NCBI RefSeq assembly: GCF_003112515.1
Contig: NZ_BEVZ01000009.1
Span: 1-64,000 of the forward strand
Source: Streptomyces fragilis
GTDB lineage: Bacteria; Actinomycetota; Actinomycetes; Streptomycetales; Streptomycetaceae
Length of the DNA stretch: 64,000 nucleotides
Reading direction: 5' to 3'
Shown here in pieces: positions 31,744 through 62,100 of this stretch; positions within the stretch are counted from its first letter, which is position 1; each line of letters begins with the position of its first letter. Made by a program: the position numbers and the translations under genes. Below the pieces are notes generated by a model that saw only the letters and a list, made by a program, of their open reading frames with translations, was not told where the DNA came from and searched no databases.

Positions 31744-32799
31744 TCAGCGCTGCGGGGCCTCGCTCTCCTCCACCGCGCGGCGTCCGACGCGCAGCACCGA
31801 GAAGAGCAGCGTCAGCAGGGTCCCGGCGAGTGCCCAGGCGCCGAGGACCAGCAGCGGCCCGGTGACGGCCCGGCCGCCGAAGTAGCCGATGGACCGGGCG
31901 GTCCAGGTGCCGGCTCCGGGGATGAGGGCGGGGCCGATGTCCCGCCAGAACGGGGGCAGCAGCGGGTACGGGTAGGCGCCGCCCGCGCTCGGGTTGCCGG
32001 CGATGACGACCACCAGGACGGTGAGCCCGATGCCGATGACGCCCAGCGCCCCCTGGAAGGCGAAGGTGACCGCGCCGGTGGCGAACACCACCAGCGCGCC
32101 GAGCCACCACAGCCCCGTCGTGCTGCCCGGCATCGCGCCCAGCACGGGGCCGATCACCACCGCGCCCAGCAGCCCGAGCAGCACCGAGTACACCGCCAGC
32201 GTCAGCAGCCGGATCACCGCACGGCGGAGGTTGGCGGGCCTGGCGCCGTAGCTCACCGCGAGGATCGCGGCGCACAGGTAGCCGCCCACGCACCAGCCGA
32301 CGACCAGGTAGAACGACGACAGCCCGCGCGCGTCGCCCCGTTCGACGGGGACCAGGTCCACGGTGCGCACCTGGCGTCCCTGGCGGGCCTGCGCGCGGCC
32401 GACCACCTCCTCCAGCGCGTCCGCCACCGGGGCGCCGCCCCCGCTCGCGACCAGCAGCCGGTCGGTGGTGCCGCGCGGGTCCACGACGAGGGCGCCGTAG
32501 ATCGTCCGGTCCTCGATCCGCCGTCGCGCCTCCTCGGCCGAGGCGAGCGGCCGGGCGTCGAGGGGGGAGCCGGGCAGCGCGTCCAGCTGCCGCGCCAGGC
32601 GGTCGCCGCCCTGCGGGGCGACGACGCCGAAGGCGATGTCCCGGGGTCTCGGCTCGTGGAAGGCGCCGGCGTACGAGGCGATGAACAGCACCCCGAGCGC
32701 CAGCACGCCCAGGACGAGCAGTGCCGACCGCGGCCGCACCGCGTCCTTGACCTCTTCGGCGAACGTGGACCTGCCGGGCGCTCCACCACTGCTGCTCAT
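31744..32799 (-). CDS. ABC-2/YhgE (DUF3533)-type membrane protein
   Basis: The 351-residue protein has one N-terminal membrane segment (about 28-48), an extracytoplasmic domain (about 50-165) and five more membrane segments to the C-terminus. This is the layout of YhgE/Pip and DUF3533 proteins and of ABC-2 permeases. The large loop includes GDRLARQLDALPG and IYGALVVDPRG, typical of the group. There is no ATPase gene beside it, so an ABC role would need a partner elsewhere. As the last minus-strand gene after the NRPS accessory genes, it could export the peptide or protect the membrane, but it may simply be a flanking gene. Confidence 0.75.
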   Translation of the reverse strand: MSSSGGAPGRSTFAEEVKDAVRPRSALLVLGVLALGVLFIASYAGAFHEPRPRDIAFGVVAPQGGDRLARQLDALPGSPLDARPLASAEEARRRIEDRTIYGALVVDPRGTTDRLLVASGGGAPVADALEEVVGRAQARQGRQVRTVDLVPVERGDARGLSSFYLVVGWCVGGYLCAAILAVSYGARPANLRRAVIRLLTLAVYSVLLGLLGAVVIGPVLGAMPGSTTGLWWLGALVVFATGAVTFAFQGALGVIGIGLTVLVVVIAGNPSAGGAYPYPLLPPFWRDIGPALIPGAGTWTARSIGYFGGRAVTGPLLVLGAWALAGTLLTLLFSVLRVGRRAVEESEAPQR

Positions 32800-32886
32800 G
32801 ATCCCCAGCCTGGGCGTCGGGCCGTCGGTCCGCAGGCCGGGGCCGCCGGGTGGGGGAACGGGTGGGGCCGCCCAGGTGCGTCCGGC

Positions 32887-33936
32887 TCAGCCGGCCGGAC
32901 GCCACCCGAGGAGGGGGCCCAGCCGGGTCGCGAGGTCGGTGAGGATCTGCTCGTAGTCCTCCCGGGCGAAGGTGAACGGCAGGGCGAAGGCCACCTCGTC
33001 CACCGCCCGGTACGAGGCCAGGGAGAGGAGCCGTTCGGCCAGTTGCTCGCTGGGCCCGACCAGGTCCGGCGCGAACATGAGCCGGGCAGGTCCCTGCGGG
33101 GAGCGGGTGCGGGGGAGCCGCGCCCGGGCGTACTCCTCGTAGCGCTCGCGCTGGGCGGCGGACGCGCCGTCGGTCGGCACGACGACCAGTCCCTGCGAGA
33201 CGCGGGCCGCCCCGCCGAGCGGGTGGGCGGCCCGGAAGGCACGGATGTGGGACAGCTGCACCGCGTCGAAGTCCAGGTCGCCGGCGTCCGGTCCCTCGGC
33301 CTTGACGACGCTGCTGGTCAGGAAGTTCATGCCCTGCTCCCCCGCCCACCGCGCGGAGCGCAGACTGCCGCCGCCGTACCACAGGCGCTCACGGAGACCG
33401 GGGGAATGGGGCTGGACCCGGTCGGAGTAGACCTCGATGCCCTCCGTCCCGCTGAAGCGTGACGCGGGCCGCCCGGCGACCAGGTCGAGCAGGCGGCGCA
33501 CCCGGTCGTACCCGAAGTCCTCGGCGTCGCCGGTGTCCGGGTAGAGGGAGTCCTTGACGTCCTGCCAGTGGACCGGCGGGCCGACGCTGACGCCGGGGTT
33601 GAGGCGGCCGCCGGAGAGGATGTCCACGGTGGCCAGGTCCTCGGCCAGGCGCAGCGGGTTCTCCCAGCCCAGCGGGGTGACGGCGGTGCCCAGCTCGATG
33701 CGGCGGGTGCGCTGGGTGGCGGCGGCCAGCACCGCCACCGGCGAGGAGATGCCGTGCTGCAGGTGGCGGTGGCGCAGCCAGGCGCTGTCCAGGCCGAGGC
33801 GCTCGCCCAGTTCGATCAGGTGCAGCGTGTCCTCGTGGCCGGCGCGCGGATCGGCCTCGTCGAACAGCCCGATGGTCAGGAAGCCGAGCTTGCGCAGCGG
33901 CCGGGGGCCGGCGCCGGTGTCCGGGACGGGGGGCAT
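32887..33936 (-). CDS. Luciferase-like (LLM class) flavin-dependent monooxygenase, probable peptide tailoring
   Basis: The 349-residue protein has the bacterial luciferase-like pattern: KLGFLTIGLFDEADPRAGHE, LGLDSAWLRHRHLQHGISSPVAVLAAATQRTRRIELGTAVTPLGWENPLRLAEDLATVDILSGGRLNPGVSVG, and a C-terminal barrel end. It is closest to FMN-type luciferase-like oxygenases rather than to the F420 type at 17647. GAGGAG lies just before ATG 33936. It lies in line with the type II thioesterase, GNAT and MbtH genes behind the NRPS, so hydroxylation of an amino-acid side chain or of the finished peptide is likely. The substrate is not readable from sequence. Confidence 0.82.
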   Translation of the reverse strand: MPPVPDTGAGPRPLRKLGFLTIGLFDEADPRAGHEDTLHLIELGERLGLDSAWLRHRHLQHGISSPVAVLAAATQRTRRIELGTAVTPLGWENPLRLAEDLATVDILSGGRLNPGVSVGPPVHWQDVKDSLYPDTGDAEDFGYDRVRRLLDLVAGRPASRFSGTEGIEVYSDRVQPHSPGLRERLWYGGGSLRSARWAGEQGMNFLTSSVVKAEGPDAGDLDFDAVQLSHIRAFRAAHPLGGAARVSQGLVVVPTDGASAAQRERYEEYARARLPRTRSPQGPARLMFAPDLVGPSEQLAERLLSLASYRAVDEVAFALPFTFAREDYEQILTDLATRLGPLLGWRPAG

Positions 33937-34065
33937 GGGACTCCTCGCTTCGTTCGGGTGACGTCACCCGGGCGAACCCCCCGCGGGGCACGGTTGTTCC
34001 GCGCGCCCGCGGGTCTCCCCGCGCCCGTGGCTCTCCCCGCGCCGGCGGGTCTCCCCCGGCGGGCA

Positions 34066-34857
34066 TCAGCGGCGGCTCCCGAGGTGCGGGGCCAGGCGGG
34101 AGCCCAGGTGGGCGAGGAGCGCCGCCTGCTGTTCGCGGAGGAAGAAGTGGCCGCCGGGCAGGACGACGGTCTCCAGGCCGCCGTCGGTGACCTCGGCCCA
34201 GGTGCCCAGGTCCGCCTCCGGGCAGACGGGATCGCGGTCGCCGCCGTAGGCCGTGACGGGTGTCCGCAGGCGCTCGGCCGGCGGGTCGGGGCGGTAGGCG
34301 TCCAGCAGCCGGTGGTCGCCCCGCAGGGACGGCAGGAGCAGGTCGCGCAGGTCGGGATGCTCGTAGGCCCAGGCCTCCGGACCGGCCAGGCGCGCGACCG
34401 ACGCGAGCAGCCCGGCGTCGTCGAGCGGGAACGGCGTGGGGCGCCGACGGTGCGGGGCGCACCGCCCCGACACCAGCAGCGCGACGACCTCCGCGTCGGC
34501 GCGGTCGCGCAGCCGGAGCGCCACCTCGTAGGCGACGGCGCTGCCCATGCTGTGCCCGAACAGGGCGACGGGCAGGTCGAGACGGTCGGTGAGGGCGTCC
34601 GTGACCGCGTCGGCCAGGGCGGCCATGGACGTCTCGCAGGGTTCGGCGAGGCGGTCCTGCCGGCCCGGGTACTGGACGGCCAGCAGCTCCACCCCGGCGG
34701 GCAGCAGCGGCGGCCAGCCGGAGTACGCCGTGGCGGTGCCGCCCGCGTGCGGGAGGCACACCAGCCGCAGCCGGGGGTCCTCAACCGGGTGGTGGCGCAG
34801 CCAGCGGCTGCTGGTGCCGGTCCATGCCGGCGCGGCGCCGTGTCCGCGGAGGGTCAT
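34066..34857 (-). CDS. Type II thioesterase of the NRPS cluster
   Basis: The 263-residue alpha/beta hydrolase starts with the TE-II pattern LRLVCLPHAGGTATAYSGW. The nucleophile is Ser103 in GHSMGS, with Asp209 in YGGDRDP and His237 in GGHFFL completing the triad. Such enzymes clear wrongly loaded acyl groups from carrier domains of NRPS lines. It cannot be assumed to release the final peptide. The frame is open far upstream, but ATG 34857 with the MTLRGHGAAPAW start fits the family length. Its neighbours are the luciferase-like gene and the GNAT gene. Confidence 0.93.
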   Translation of the reverse strand: MTLRGHGAAPAWTGTSSRWLRHHPVEDPRLRLVCLPHAGGTATAYSGWPPLLPAGVELLAVQYPGRQDRLAEPCETSMAALADAVTDALTDRLDLPVALFGHSMGSAVAYEVALRLRDRADAEVVALLVSGRCAPHRRRPTPFPLDDAGLLASVARLAGPEAWAYEHPDLRDLLLPSLRGDHRLLDAYRPDPPAERLRTPVTAYGGDRDPVCPEADLGTWAEVTDGGLETVVLPGGHFFLREQQAALLAHLGSRLAPHLGSRR

Positions 34858-34952
34858 CGCTGTTCCGCCCTTTCGTGTCGCTCCGGGCGGTGCTCCGCCC
34901 GGAGCCTCGGTGGTCCGCGGGGGCCGGCCGCCTTCCCGGCCGGCGGTTCCCG

Positions 34953-35486
34953 TCATGCGGAGGGGGTGACCGGCAGCACCATCACCACGGTGACCGAGCC
35001 GTCCTCGGCCACCACTTCCCGCAGCGGGCGGAAGCCGAGCCTGCGGCTCATGGCCAGGCTGGCGGTGTTGTCCGCGCCGATCATGCCGTAGACCTCGGTC
35101 AGGCCGAGGTTGTCGGCGGCGTGCCGGGCCAGGCCGCGGACGGTCTCGGTGCCCAGTCCCTTGCCCCAGTAGGACGGGGCGAGGGCGGTGACGAGCTCGT
35201 GACCATCGACGTTGCCGGTCCTCTTCGCCTCGGCGTGGCCGACGTACGTCCCGTCGAGCCACAGGCCCCAGACGTCGAACAGCTGTCGCGGGTAGACCTC
35301 GGTGAGGATGGACCGGAACAGGGCGCGGATGTCCTCCTCGGGCACCCTTTCCTGCCCCATCCAGCGGCATACCGCCTCGTCGCGCAGGAGGGCGACGAAG
35401 AGGTCCTCGTCGGCCGGGCGGTAGGGCAGGAACTGCAGTCGTTCGGTGTACAGAACGGGCGTCTTCACGAGGTCCCCCTGGCTCAT
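34953..35486 (-). CDS. GNAT-family acetyltransferase (RimJ/RimL-like) in the peptide cluster
   Basis: This 177-residue protein starts MSQGDLVKTPVLYTERLQFLPYRPADEDLF, a RimJ/RimL-type Acetyltransf_3 beginning. The acetyl-CoA loop is LAPSYWGKGLGTETVRGLARHA, and NTASLAMSRRLGFRPL is the usual last helix. ATG 35486 follows AAGGACG; the 24 upstream codons are not needed. Set between the MbtH-like and thioesterase genes, it may acetylate an amino group of the peptide or act as self-resistance, or simply travel with the cluster. No substrate can be assigned. Confidence 0.85.
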   Translation of the reverse strand: MSQGDLVKTPVLYTERLQFLPYRPADEDLFVALLRDEAVCRWMGQERVPEEDIRALFRSILTEVYPRQLFDVWGLWLDGTYVGHAEAKRTGNVDGHELVTALAPSYWGKGLGTETVRGLARHAADNLGLTEVYGMIGADNTASLAMSRRLGFRPLREVVAEDGSVTVVMVLPVTPSA

Positions 35487-35595
35487 GTGGCGTCCTTCAC
35501 GGCGGTCACGCATCTCCGCGCGGGTTTCACGGCGGCGGGCCCCGGGGCGCGCGGGCACGGTCGTCGTGCCCGCGCGCCCCGGGTGCGGCGCCGGG

Positions 35596-35799
35596 TCAGG
35601 CCTCGGCGTTCTCCATGCGCTCCCGCAGGCTGCGCGGCCGCATGTCGGTCCAGACCTCGTCGACGTAGGCGCTGCACTCCGCCTCGGTGCCCTCCTTGCC
35701 GACCGGCTGCCAGCCGGCGGGTACCTCGACGTCGACGGGCCACAGGGAGTACTGCTCCTCGTCGTTGCGCAGCACCTGGTAGCGGGTGTTCTCGTCCAT
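35596..35799 (-). CDS. MbtH-like protein
   Basis: The 67-residue protein has the MbtH family signature: NDEEQYSLWPVDVEVPAGW and the three conserved Trp, then CSAYVDEVWTDMRPRSLRER. MbtH-like proteins bind adenylation domains and are needed for solubility or activity of many of them. It lies 100 bp after the end of the second NRPS gene, where it is expected. The ending is close to the family norm. It should assist one or more of the seven adenylation domains in this window. Confidence 0.97.
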   Translation of the reverse strand: MDENTRYQVLRNDEEQYSLWPVDVEVPAGWQPVGKEGTEAECSAYVDEVWTDMRPRSLRERMENAEA

Positions 35800-35898
35800 G
35801 TCCGTGCCTTCCGTCGTCAGCGTGGGTGGTGTGCGGTCGTGGATCCGCGGTGGGCGGACCCGGGTCCGGGGGCGGGCAGCGCGCCCTGGCGGCGGTCC

Positions 35899-56088
<20,190 letters not shown>

Positions 56089-56102
56089 CGTCGTCCGGTC
56101 CT

Positions 56103-59100
56103 TCACCGTTCGTGGGATTCGCCGGCGCCACGGGCGGCGGCCTCGAGTTCGCTGAGCACCTGCTCCTCCACCAGCTCCGCCAGCGCGGCGACGGTGCGGG
56201 AGACCAGGACGTCACGGGGGGTGAGCGTGACGCCGAAGGCGTCGTTGGCGCGGGAGACGATCCGCAGGGCCCGCAGGGAGTCGCCACCGAGCAGGAAGTA
56301 GTCGTCCTCGGCGCCGACCGGCGCCTGCAGGACCTCCTCCCAGACGGCGGCGAGCGCCTCCTCGGTGGGGGTGCGCGGGGCGATCCGCCCGGCCGTCTCC
56401 TCGGCCGCGGGCGCGGGCGCGGGCGCGGGCAGCGCGGACCGGTCGGTCTTGCCGTTCTCCGTCAGCGGGAAGCTGTCCATGACCACGAACGCGGACGGCA
56501 CCATGGGGCCGGGCAGCGTCCGGGCGGCGTGCGCCCGCAGGGCGGCGGCGCCGGGCGGTTCGGTCCCGGGGGCGGTGAGCACGTGGGCGACCAGCCGCGG
56601 CAGTCCCGGCTCGTCCTCCCGGACGCTCACCACGGCGTCCAGGACGGCGGGGTGGCGCACCAGGGTGGCCTCGACCTCGCCCGCCTCGATGCGGTGGCCC
56701 CGCAGTTTCAGCTGGTGGTCGGTACGCCCGAGGTGGTGGAGTTCGCCGCGGGCGTCGCGCCGCACCAGGTCGCCGGTGCGGTACATGCGGCTGCCCGGCG
56801 GGCCGAACGGGTCGGCGGTGAAGCGGGCGGCGGTCAGGCCCGGCCGGCCCAGGTAGCCCCGCGCCAGCGCGTCGCCGGCCAGCCACAGTTCGCCGGGCGT
56901 CCCGTCCGGGACGGGGCGCAGCCGCGCGTCCAGCACGTAGGCGCGGGTGCCGGGCAGGCGGCGGCCGACGGGCGGGGCGGAGCCGTCGGGCTCCAGCGGA
57001 GAGGACCAGGTGGCCACCACGGTGGCCTCGGTCGGCCCGTAGGAGTTGATCATCCGGTGGTGCGGTGCCCAGCGGGTGACCAGTTCGGCGCGGCAGGCGT
57101 CGGCGCCGACCACCAGGGTCCGCAGGTCGGGCAGCGTGCCGGGTGCGTCCGGCGGCAGGGTGGCCAGTGCGGCCGGCGGCAGCAGCGTGTGGGTGATCCG
57201 CTCCCCGCGCAGCACCTCGGCGAGCTCGCCGCCGAGCAGCGGCCCGGGCCGCGGGACGACGAGCCGGGCGCCGTGCGGCAGGGACATGCACAGCTCCAGG
57301 ACGGCCGCGTCGAAGCTGGGCGTGGAGAAGGCGAGCACCCGGTCGCCCGCCTCGACCCGGTAGTGGGCGGCCTCGGCGGCGGAGAACGCGGCGAGGCCGC
57401 GGTGGGTGACCACGACGCCCTTGGGGGTGCCGGTGGAGCCGGAGGTGTAGATGACGTACGCCGGGTCGGCGAGGTCGAGGGGGCGTGCGCGGTCGGCGTC
57501 GGTGGGCCGGTGGTCCCGGGCGCCTCCCCCGGGCGCCTCGTCCGGGGGGAACCCCGACGGCCCGGCGGCGAGCAGCGCTTCCACCTCGGCCTCGTCGAGG
57601 GTGACGGCGGGCGCCGCGTCGCGCAGCATCAGCGCGATGCGCTCCTCGGGGTAGCCGGGGTCGACCGGCAGGAAGGCGGCGCCCGCCTTGGCCACCGCGA
57701 GCTGCGCGACCACCATGTGCGCCGAGCGGGGCAGCAGGAGTCCGACCAGCGTGCCGGGCCCCGCGCCGCGCGCGATCAGCCGGTGGGCGAGGCGGTTGGC
57801 CCGTTCCTCGACCTGGGCGAAGGTGAGCTCGAGGCCGGGGGCGGTGAGGGCGGGGGCGTCGGGCCACCGGTCCACCGCAGCCTCGACCAGCGCGGCCAGG
57901 GGCGCCGGGGCGACCTGCGGCGTGTCGGGCCGGGTGGGCCCGGCGAGGAGGCGTGCGCGTTCCTCGGGGGGCAGCACGTCGAGGTCGTCGAGGCGGGTGT
58001 CCTCGTCGGCGTCGGCCAGCCGGCGCAGGGTGTGCAGCAGCCGGTCGGCCAGGGAGCGGGCGGTTCCCTCCTCGAAGCAGCGCGGGTCGTGGCCGAGTTC
58101 GACCGAGAGCCGCTCGCCGGGCGAGACGACCACGGTGAGGGGGTAGTTGGTGGCCTCGCGGGCGTCCAGTTCCCGGACCCGGACGCCCTGGGCGCCGGCC
58201 GTGGTGTCGGCCACCGGGTAGTTCTCCAGCACCAGCAGGCTGTCGAAGAGGGAGGTGCCCTCGGGCAACGCGCTCAGGGCCTGCAGCCGGGGCAGCGGCA
58301 GGTGCTCGAACCGGCGGTCCTCGGCGCGCGCCCGCTGCGTCTCGCGGAGCCAGTCGGCGCACCTGGCCCGCCCGTCGACGCGCACCCGTGCGGGCAGGGT
58401 GGTGATGAACAGCCCGGTGATGGTGTCGGCGCCGGGCAGGTCCGCGGGGCGGCCGGAGACGGTGGTGCCGAAGCACACGTCGGAGGTGGCGCCGAGCCGG
58501 GACAGCAGCAGCGCCCACGCGCCCTGGACGACGGTGTTGAGGGTGAGCCGGTGCCTGCGGGCGAACTCCCGCAGCCTCCCGGTCTCCTCGGCGCCGAGCC
58601 GGTGGGACAGCCAGGCGTCCGAGCGGGTGGCGGCGCCGGGCGCGGGCCGGGTGTCGTAGGGCAACGGGGTGGGCGCGGCGAGGTCGCCGAGGACGGCGCG
58701 CCAGTGCTCCTCGGCGCCCGCGGTGTCGCGGGCGGCGAGCCAGGCGGCGTGGTCCGCGAACGGGCGCCGGTCCGGCAGGCGCGGCTCCTCGCCGCGGGAG
58801 AGCGCGGCGTGCGCGGTCAGGACGTCGCCGAGCACGTGGAAGACGCTCCAGCCGTCCAGCAGCAGGTGGTGGAAGGTCCACACCACCCGGACCTCGTCGG
58901 GGCCGAGGCGGATCAGCGCGATCCGCAGCAGCGGCGCCCGGTCCAGGGCCATGCCGCGGGCCCGGTCCTCGGCCAGCAGCCGCTCGAGCCGCTCGGCCCG
59001 CTCCTCGGGGGCCAGCCGCGACCAGTCCAGCTCGGTGACGGGCAGCCGGGCCGCCCGGCGCACCACCTGCAGGGGCTCCGGCACGTCGTCGAGGACGACG

Positions 59101-62100
59101 GCGGTACGCAGGACGGGCGTGCGGTCGACGACGTGCTGCCAGGCGGCGGCCGCCGTGCCCAGGTCGCTCACCCCGTCCATGACGAAGGTGATCTGCTCGA
59201 CGTACAGGCCCTGACCGGGCTCGTCGAGGGCGTGCACGACCATGCCGGCCTGGGTCGGGGTGAGCGGGTAGATGTCGGCGACGTCCCGGCCGGCGCCCGC
59301 CAGGCGGTCCACGGCGGCCTGGTCGAGGCGGGCCAGCGGGAAGTCCGACGGGGTGCGCCCGCCGGCGCCGGGCTCGGCGCAGTGCCGGACGATCGCGCGC
59401 AGTTCGTCCAGGGTCTCGGCGGCGAGCCGGGCGACGGTGTCGCGGTGGTGGACCTCGCGCGAGAAGGACCAGGTGAACTCCAGCCGCTTGTCGGTGACCT
59501 GGCCGAGCACGTCGATGAGGTGCGGCCGGCGGGCGGCCGGGTCCATGCCGCCGGTCAGCCCTCCGTAGGGGGCCTGCAGCAGGCTGCCGGGGGCGTTCTG
59601 CCAGTCCTGCCGGCCCAGGTAGTTGAAGGCGATCTGCGGCGCCTGCGGCAGGTCCGGTGCGGCGGTTCCGCCGTCCTGGGCGCGCAGGTGGCGCAGGGCG
59701 CCGTGGCCGAGGCCGCCGTGCGGGACGGCCCGCAGGTTCTCCTTGACGGACTTCAGCACGGTCCCGGTGTCCGCGGAGCGCGGCACGTCCAGGGCGACGG
59801 GGTACATCGCGGTGAACCACCCGACGGTGCGGGAGAGGTCGACCCCCTCGAACAGCTCCTCGCGGCCGTGGCCCTCCAGCGCCACCGTCACCCGGTCGCG
59901 TCCCGTCCAGCGGGCCAGGACCCGCCCCAGGGCGCACAGCAGCACGTCGTTGACGCGGGTCCGGTACGCCTCGGGCACCTCCTGGAGCAGGCGGCGGGTG
60001 CCCTCGTCGTCCAGGACCGCGGTCAGCGACTCCTCGTGGGCGACGGTGTTCCCGCCGTCCAGGTCGGTCGGCAGGGGGGTGCTCTCGACGCCCTGCCAGT
60101 AGGGCAGTTCGGCGTCGAAGCCGCCGGCGGCGGTGTGGGCGGCCAGGCGGGTCGCCCAGCTGCGGAAGGACGTCGTCCTCGGGCCCAGGTCGACCGGCTC
60201 CCCGGCGCGCAGCGCCCGGTAGGCGGCGTCCAGGTCCTCCAGGACCACCCGCCAGGAGACGGCGTCCACCACCAGGTGGTGGGCGGCGAGGACCAGCACG
60301 GGCCGTCCGCCCTCGGGGCGGCACAGCGCGGCGCGCAGCAACGGGCCCTCGCGCAGGTCGAATCCGGCGGCCAGGGTCCCGGCGACCTCCTCGGGCGGCG
60401 CGTCGTGCAGTTCGAGGTGCGGGGGCGCGCCCGGCGCGGCGGCCCGCTGCCGCACGCCGTGCCCGTCGTCGCCGGGTGCGTAGCGCAGGCGCAGCGCGTC
60501 GTGGTGGTCGGTGACCGCCGCGAGGGCGGTGCGCAGCAGATCGGGGTCGGTGTCGGGGTCGACGTGGTGGGCGACCGACTGGCTGAAGTGCGCCGGGTCG
60601 CCGGTGAGGGTGTCGAGCAGCCAGTGCTGCACGGGGGTGAGCGGCGCCTCGACGGTCGCGTCGTCCTCCTCGGCGGTGTCCGGGAGGGCGGGCGGGCGCT
60701 GCGCCACGGTGGCGAGTTCGGCGACGGTCTGGTGGCTGAACAGGTGGCGGGGCGTCAGGTGCAGCCCGGCGCGGCGGGCCGCCGACACGATGCGGATGCC
60801 GAGAACGGAGTCGCCGCCGAGGGCGAAGTAGTTGTCGTCGGCGCCGATCCCGGAGACCTGGAGCACCTCGGACCAGATGGCGGCGAGCGTCTGCTCGGCG
60901 CCGGGCCGCGGGGGGCGGGAGCCGGCCGCGCCGGGTGCGGACCACACCGGCTCGGGCAGGGCCCGCCGGTCCAGCTTTCCGGTGGCGCCCAGCGGCAGCC
61001 GGTCCAGCTCGGTCACCAGCGACGGGACGAGGTGGCCGGGGAGGGCGCGGGCGAGGAAGTCGCGCAGCTCGGCCGCGTCGAAGCTCCCGGACCCGCGGGG
61101 CACGGCGTAGGCGACGAGCCGCCGGTGGCCCTCGTGCTCCACCACGCGCGCGGCCGCCGCGGCCACCCGCGGGTGCCGGGCCAGCGCCGCCTCCACCTCG
61201 CCGAGTTCGATGCGGAAGCCCCGCACCTTGACCTGGTCGTCCGACCGGCCGAGGTAGACCAGGTCGCCGTCGGCGGTGCGGCGCACCAGGTCGCCGGTGC
61301 GGTACATCCGGCCGCCGGGCGGCCCGTAGGGGTCGGCGGGGAAGCGGGAGGCGGTCAGGCCGGGCCGGCCCAGGTAGCCGCGGGCGACGCCGGTTCCGGC
61401 GAGGTACAGCTCGCCGGGGGCGCCGACGGGCACCGGGCGCAGCCGGGCGTCCAGGACGTAGGCGCGGGCGCCGCCGACGGGGCGGCCGATGGGCGGGTCC
61501 CGGTCGGGGTCGGCGGGGTCGCAGACGAAGGCGGTGGCGTAGACGGTGGCCTCGGTGGGTCCGTAGACGTTCAGCACCCGGCAGCCGGGCGCCGCCGCGC
61601 GCACCTGGCGCACGGTCCGCGCGGGCAGTGCCTCACCGGCGAGGACGAGGGTGCCGGCGTCGAGGTGGACGGCGTCCTCGGCGAGCAGCCGTCCCAGCGC
61701 GGAGGGCACGGCGCTGAGCAGCCCGGCCCGCCACGGTCCGGTCCGCTCGGCGAGGGCGAGCAGGTCGCGGACGAGTTCCACCCGGCCGCCGGTCAGCAGC
61801 GGCGAGAAGATCTCGAACACCGACACGTCGAAGTTGAGCGAGGTGGACGCCACCACGTGCTCCAGGCCCCGGCCGGTGAACTCGGCGGCGGCCCAGTCGG
61901 TCAGCGTGAGCACCGGGGCGTGGGCGACGACCACGCCCTTGGGCCGGCCCGTCGATCCGGAGGTGTGGATGACGTACGCCGGGTGCTCGGGCAGCAGCGC
62001 CGCGTGCCGCTCGCCGTCGGCGACGGGTGCGGGGGACGCGGCGGCCAGGCGCGCCGCGGTCTCCGGGGCGTCGAGGGTCAGGCGCGGGCAGGCGTGCGCC

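Noticed and set aside
34066..34857. Type II thioesterase as the chain-releasing enzyme
   Set aside because: It has the typical stand-alone editing TE length and motifs. Release of a D-terminal peptide is known to need a different, PBP-type enzyme in comparable lines, so its role is kept as editing.
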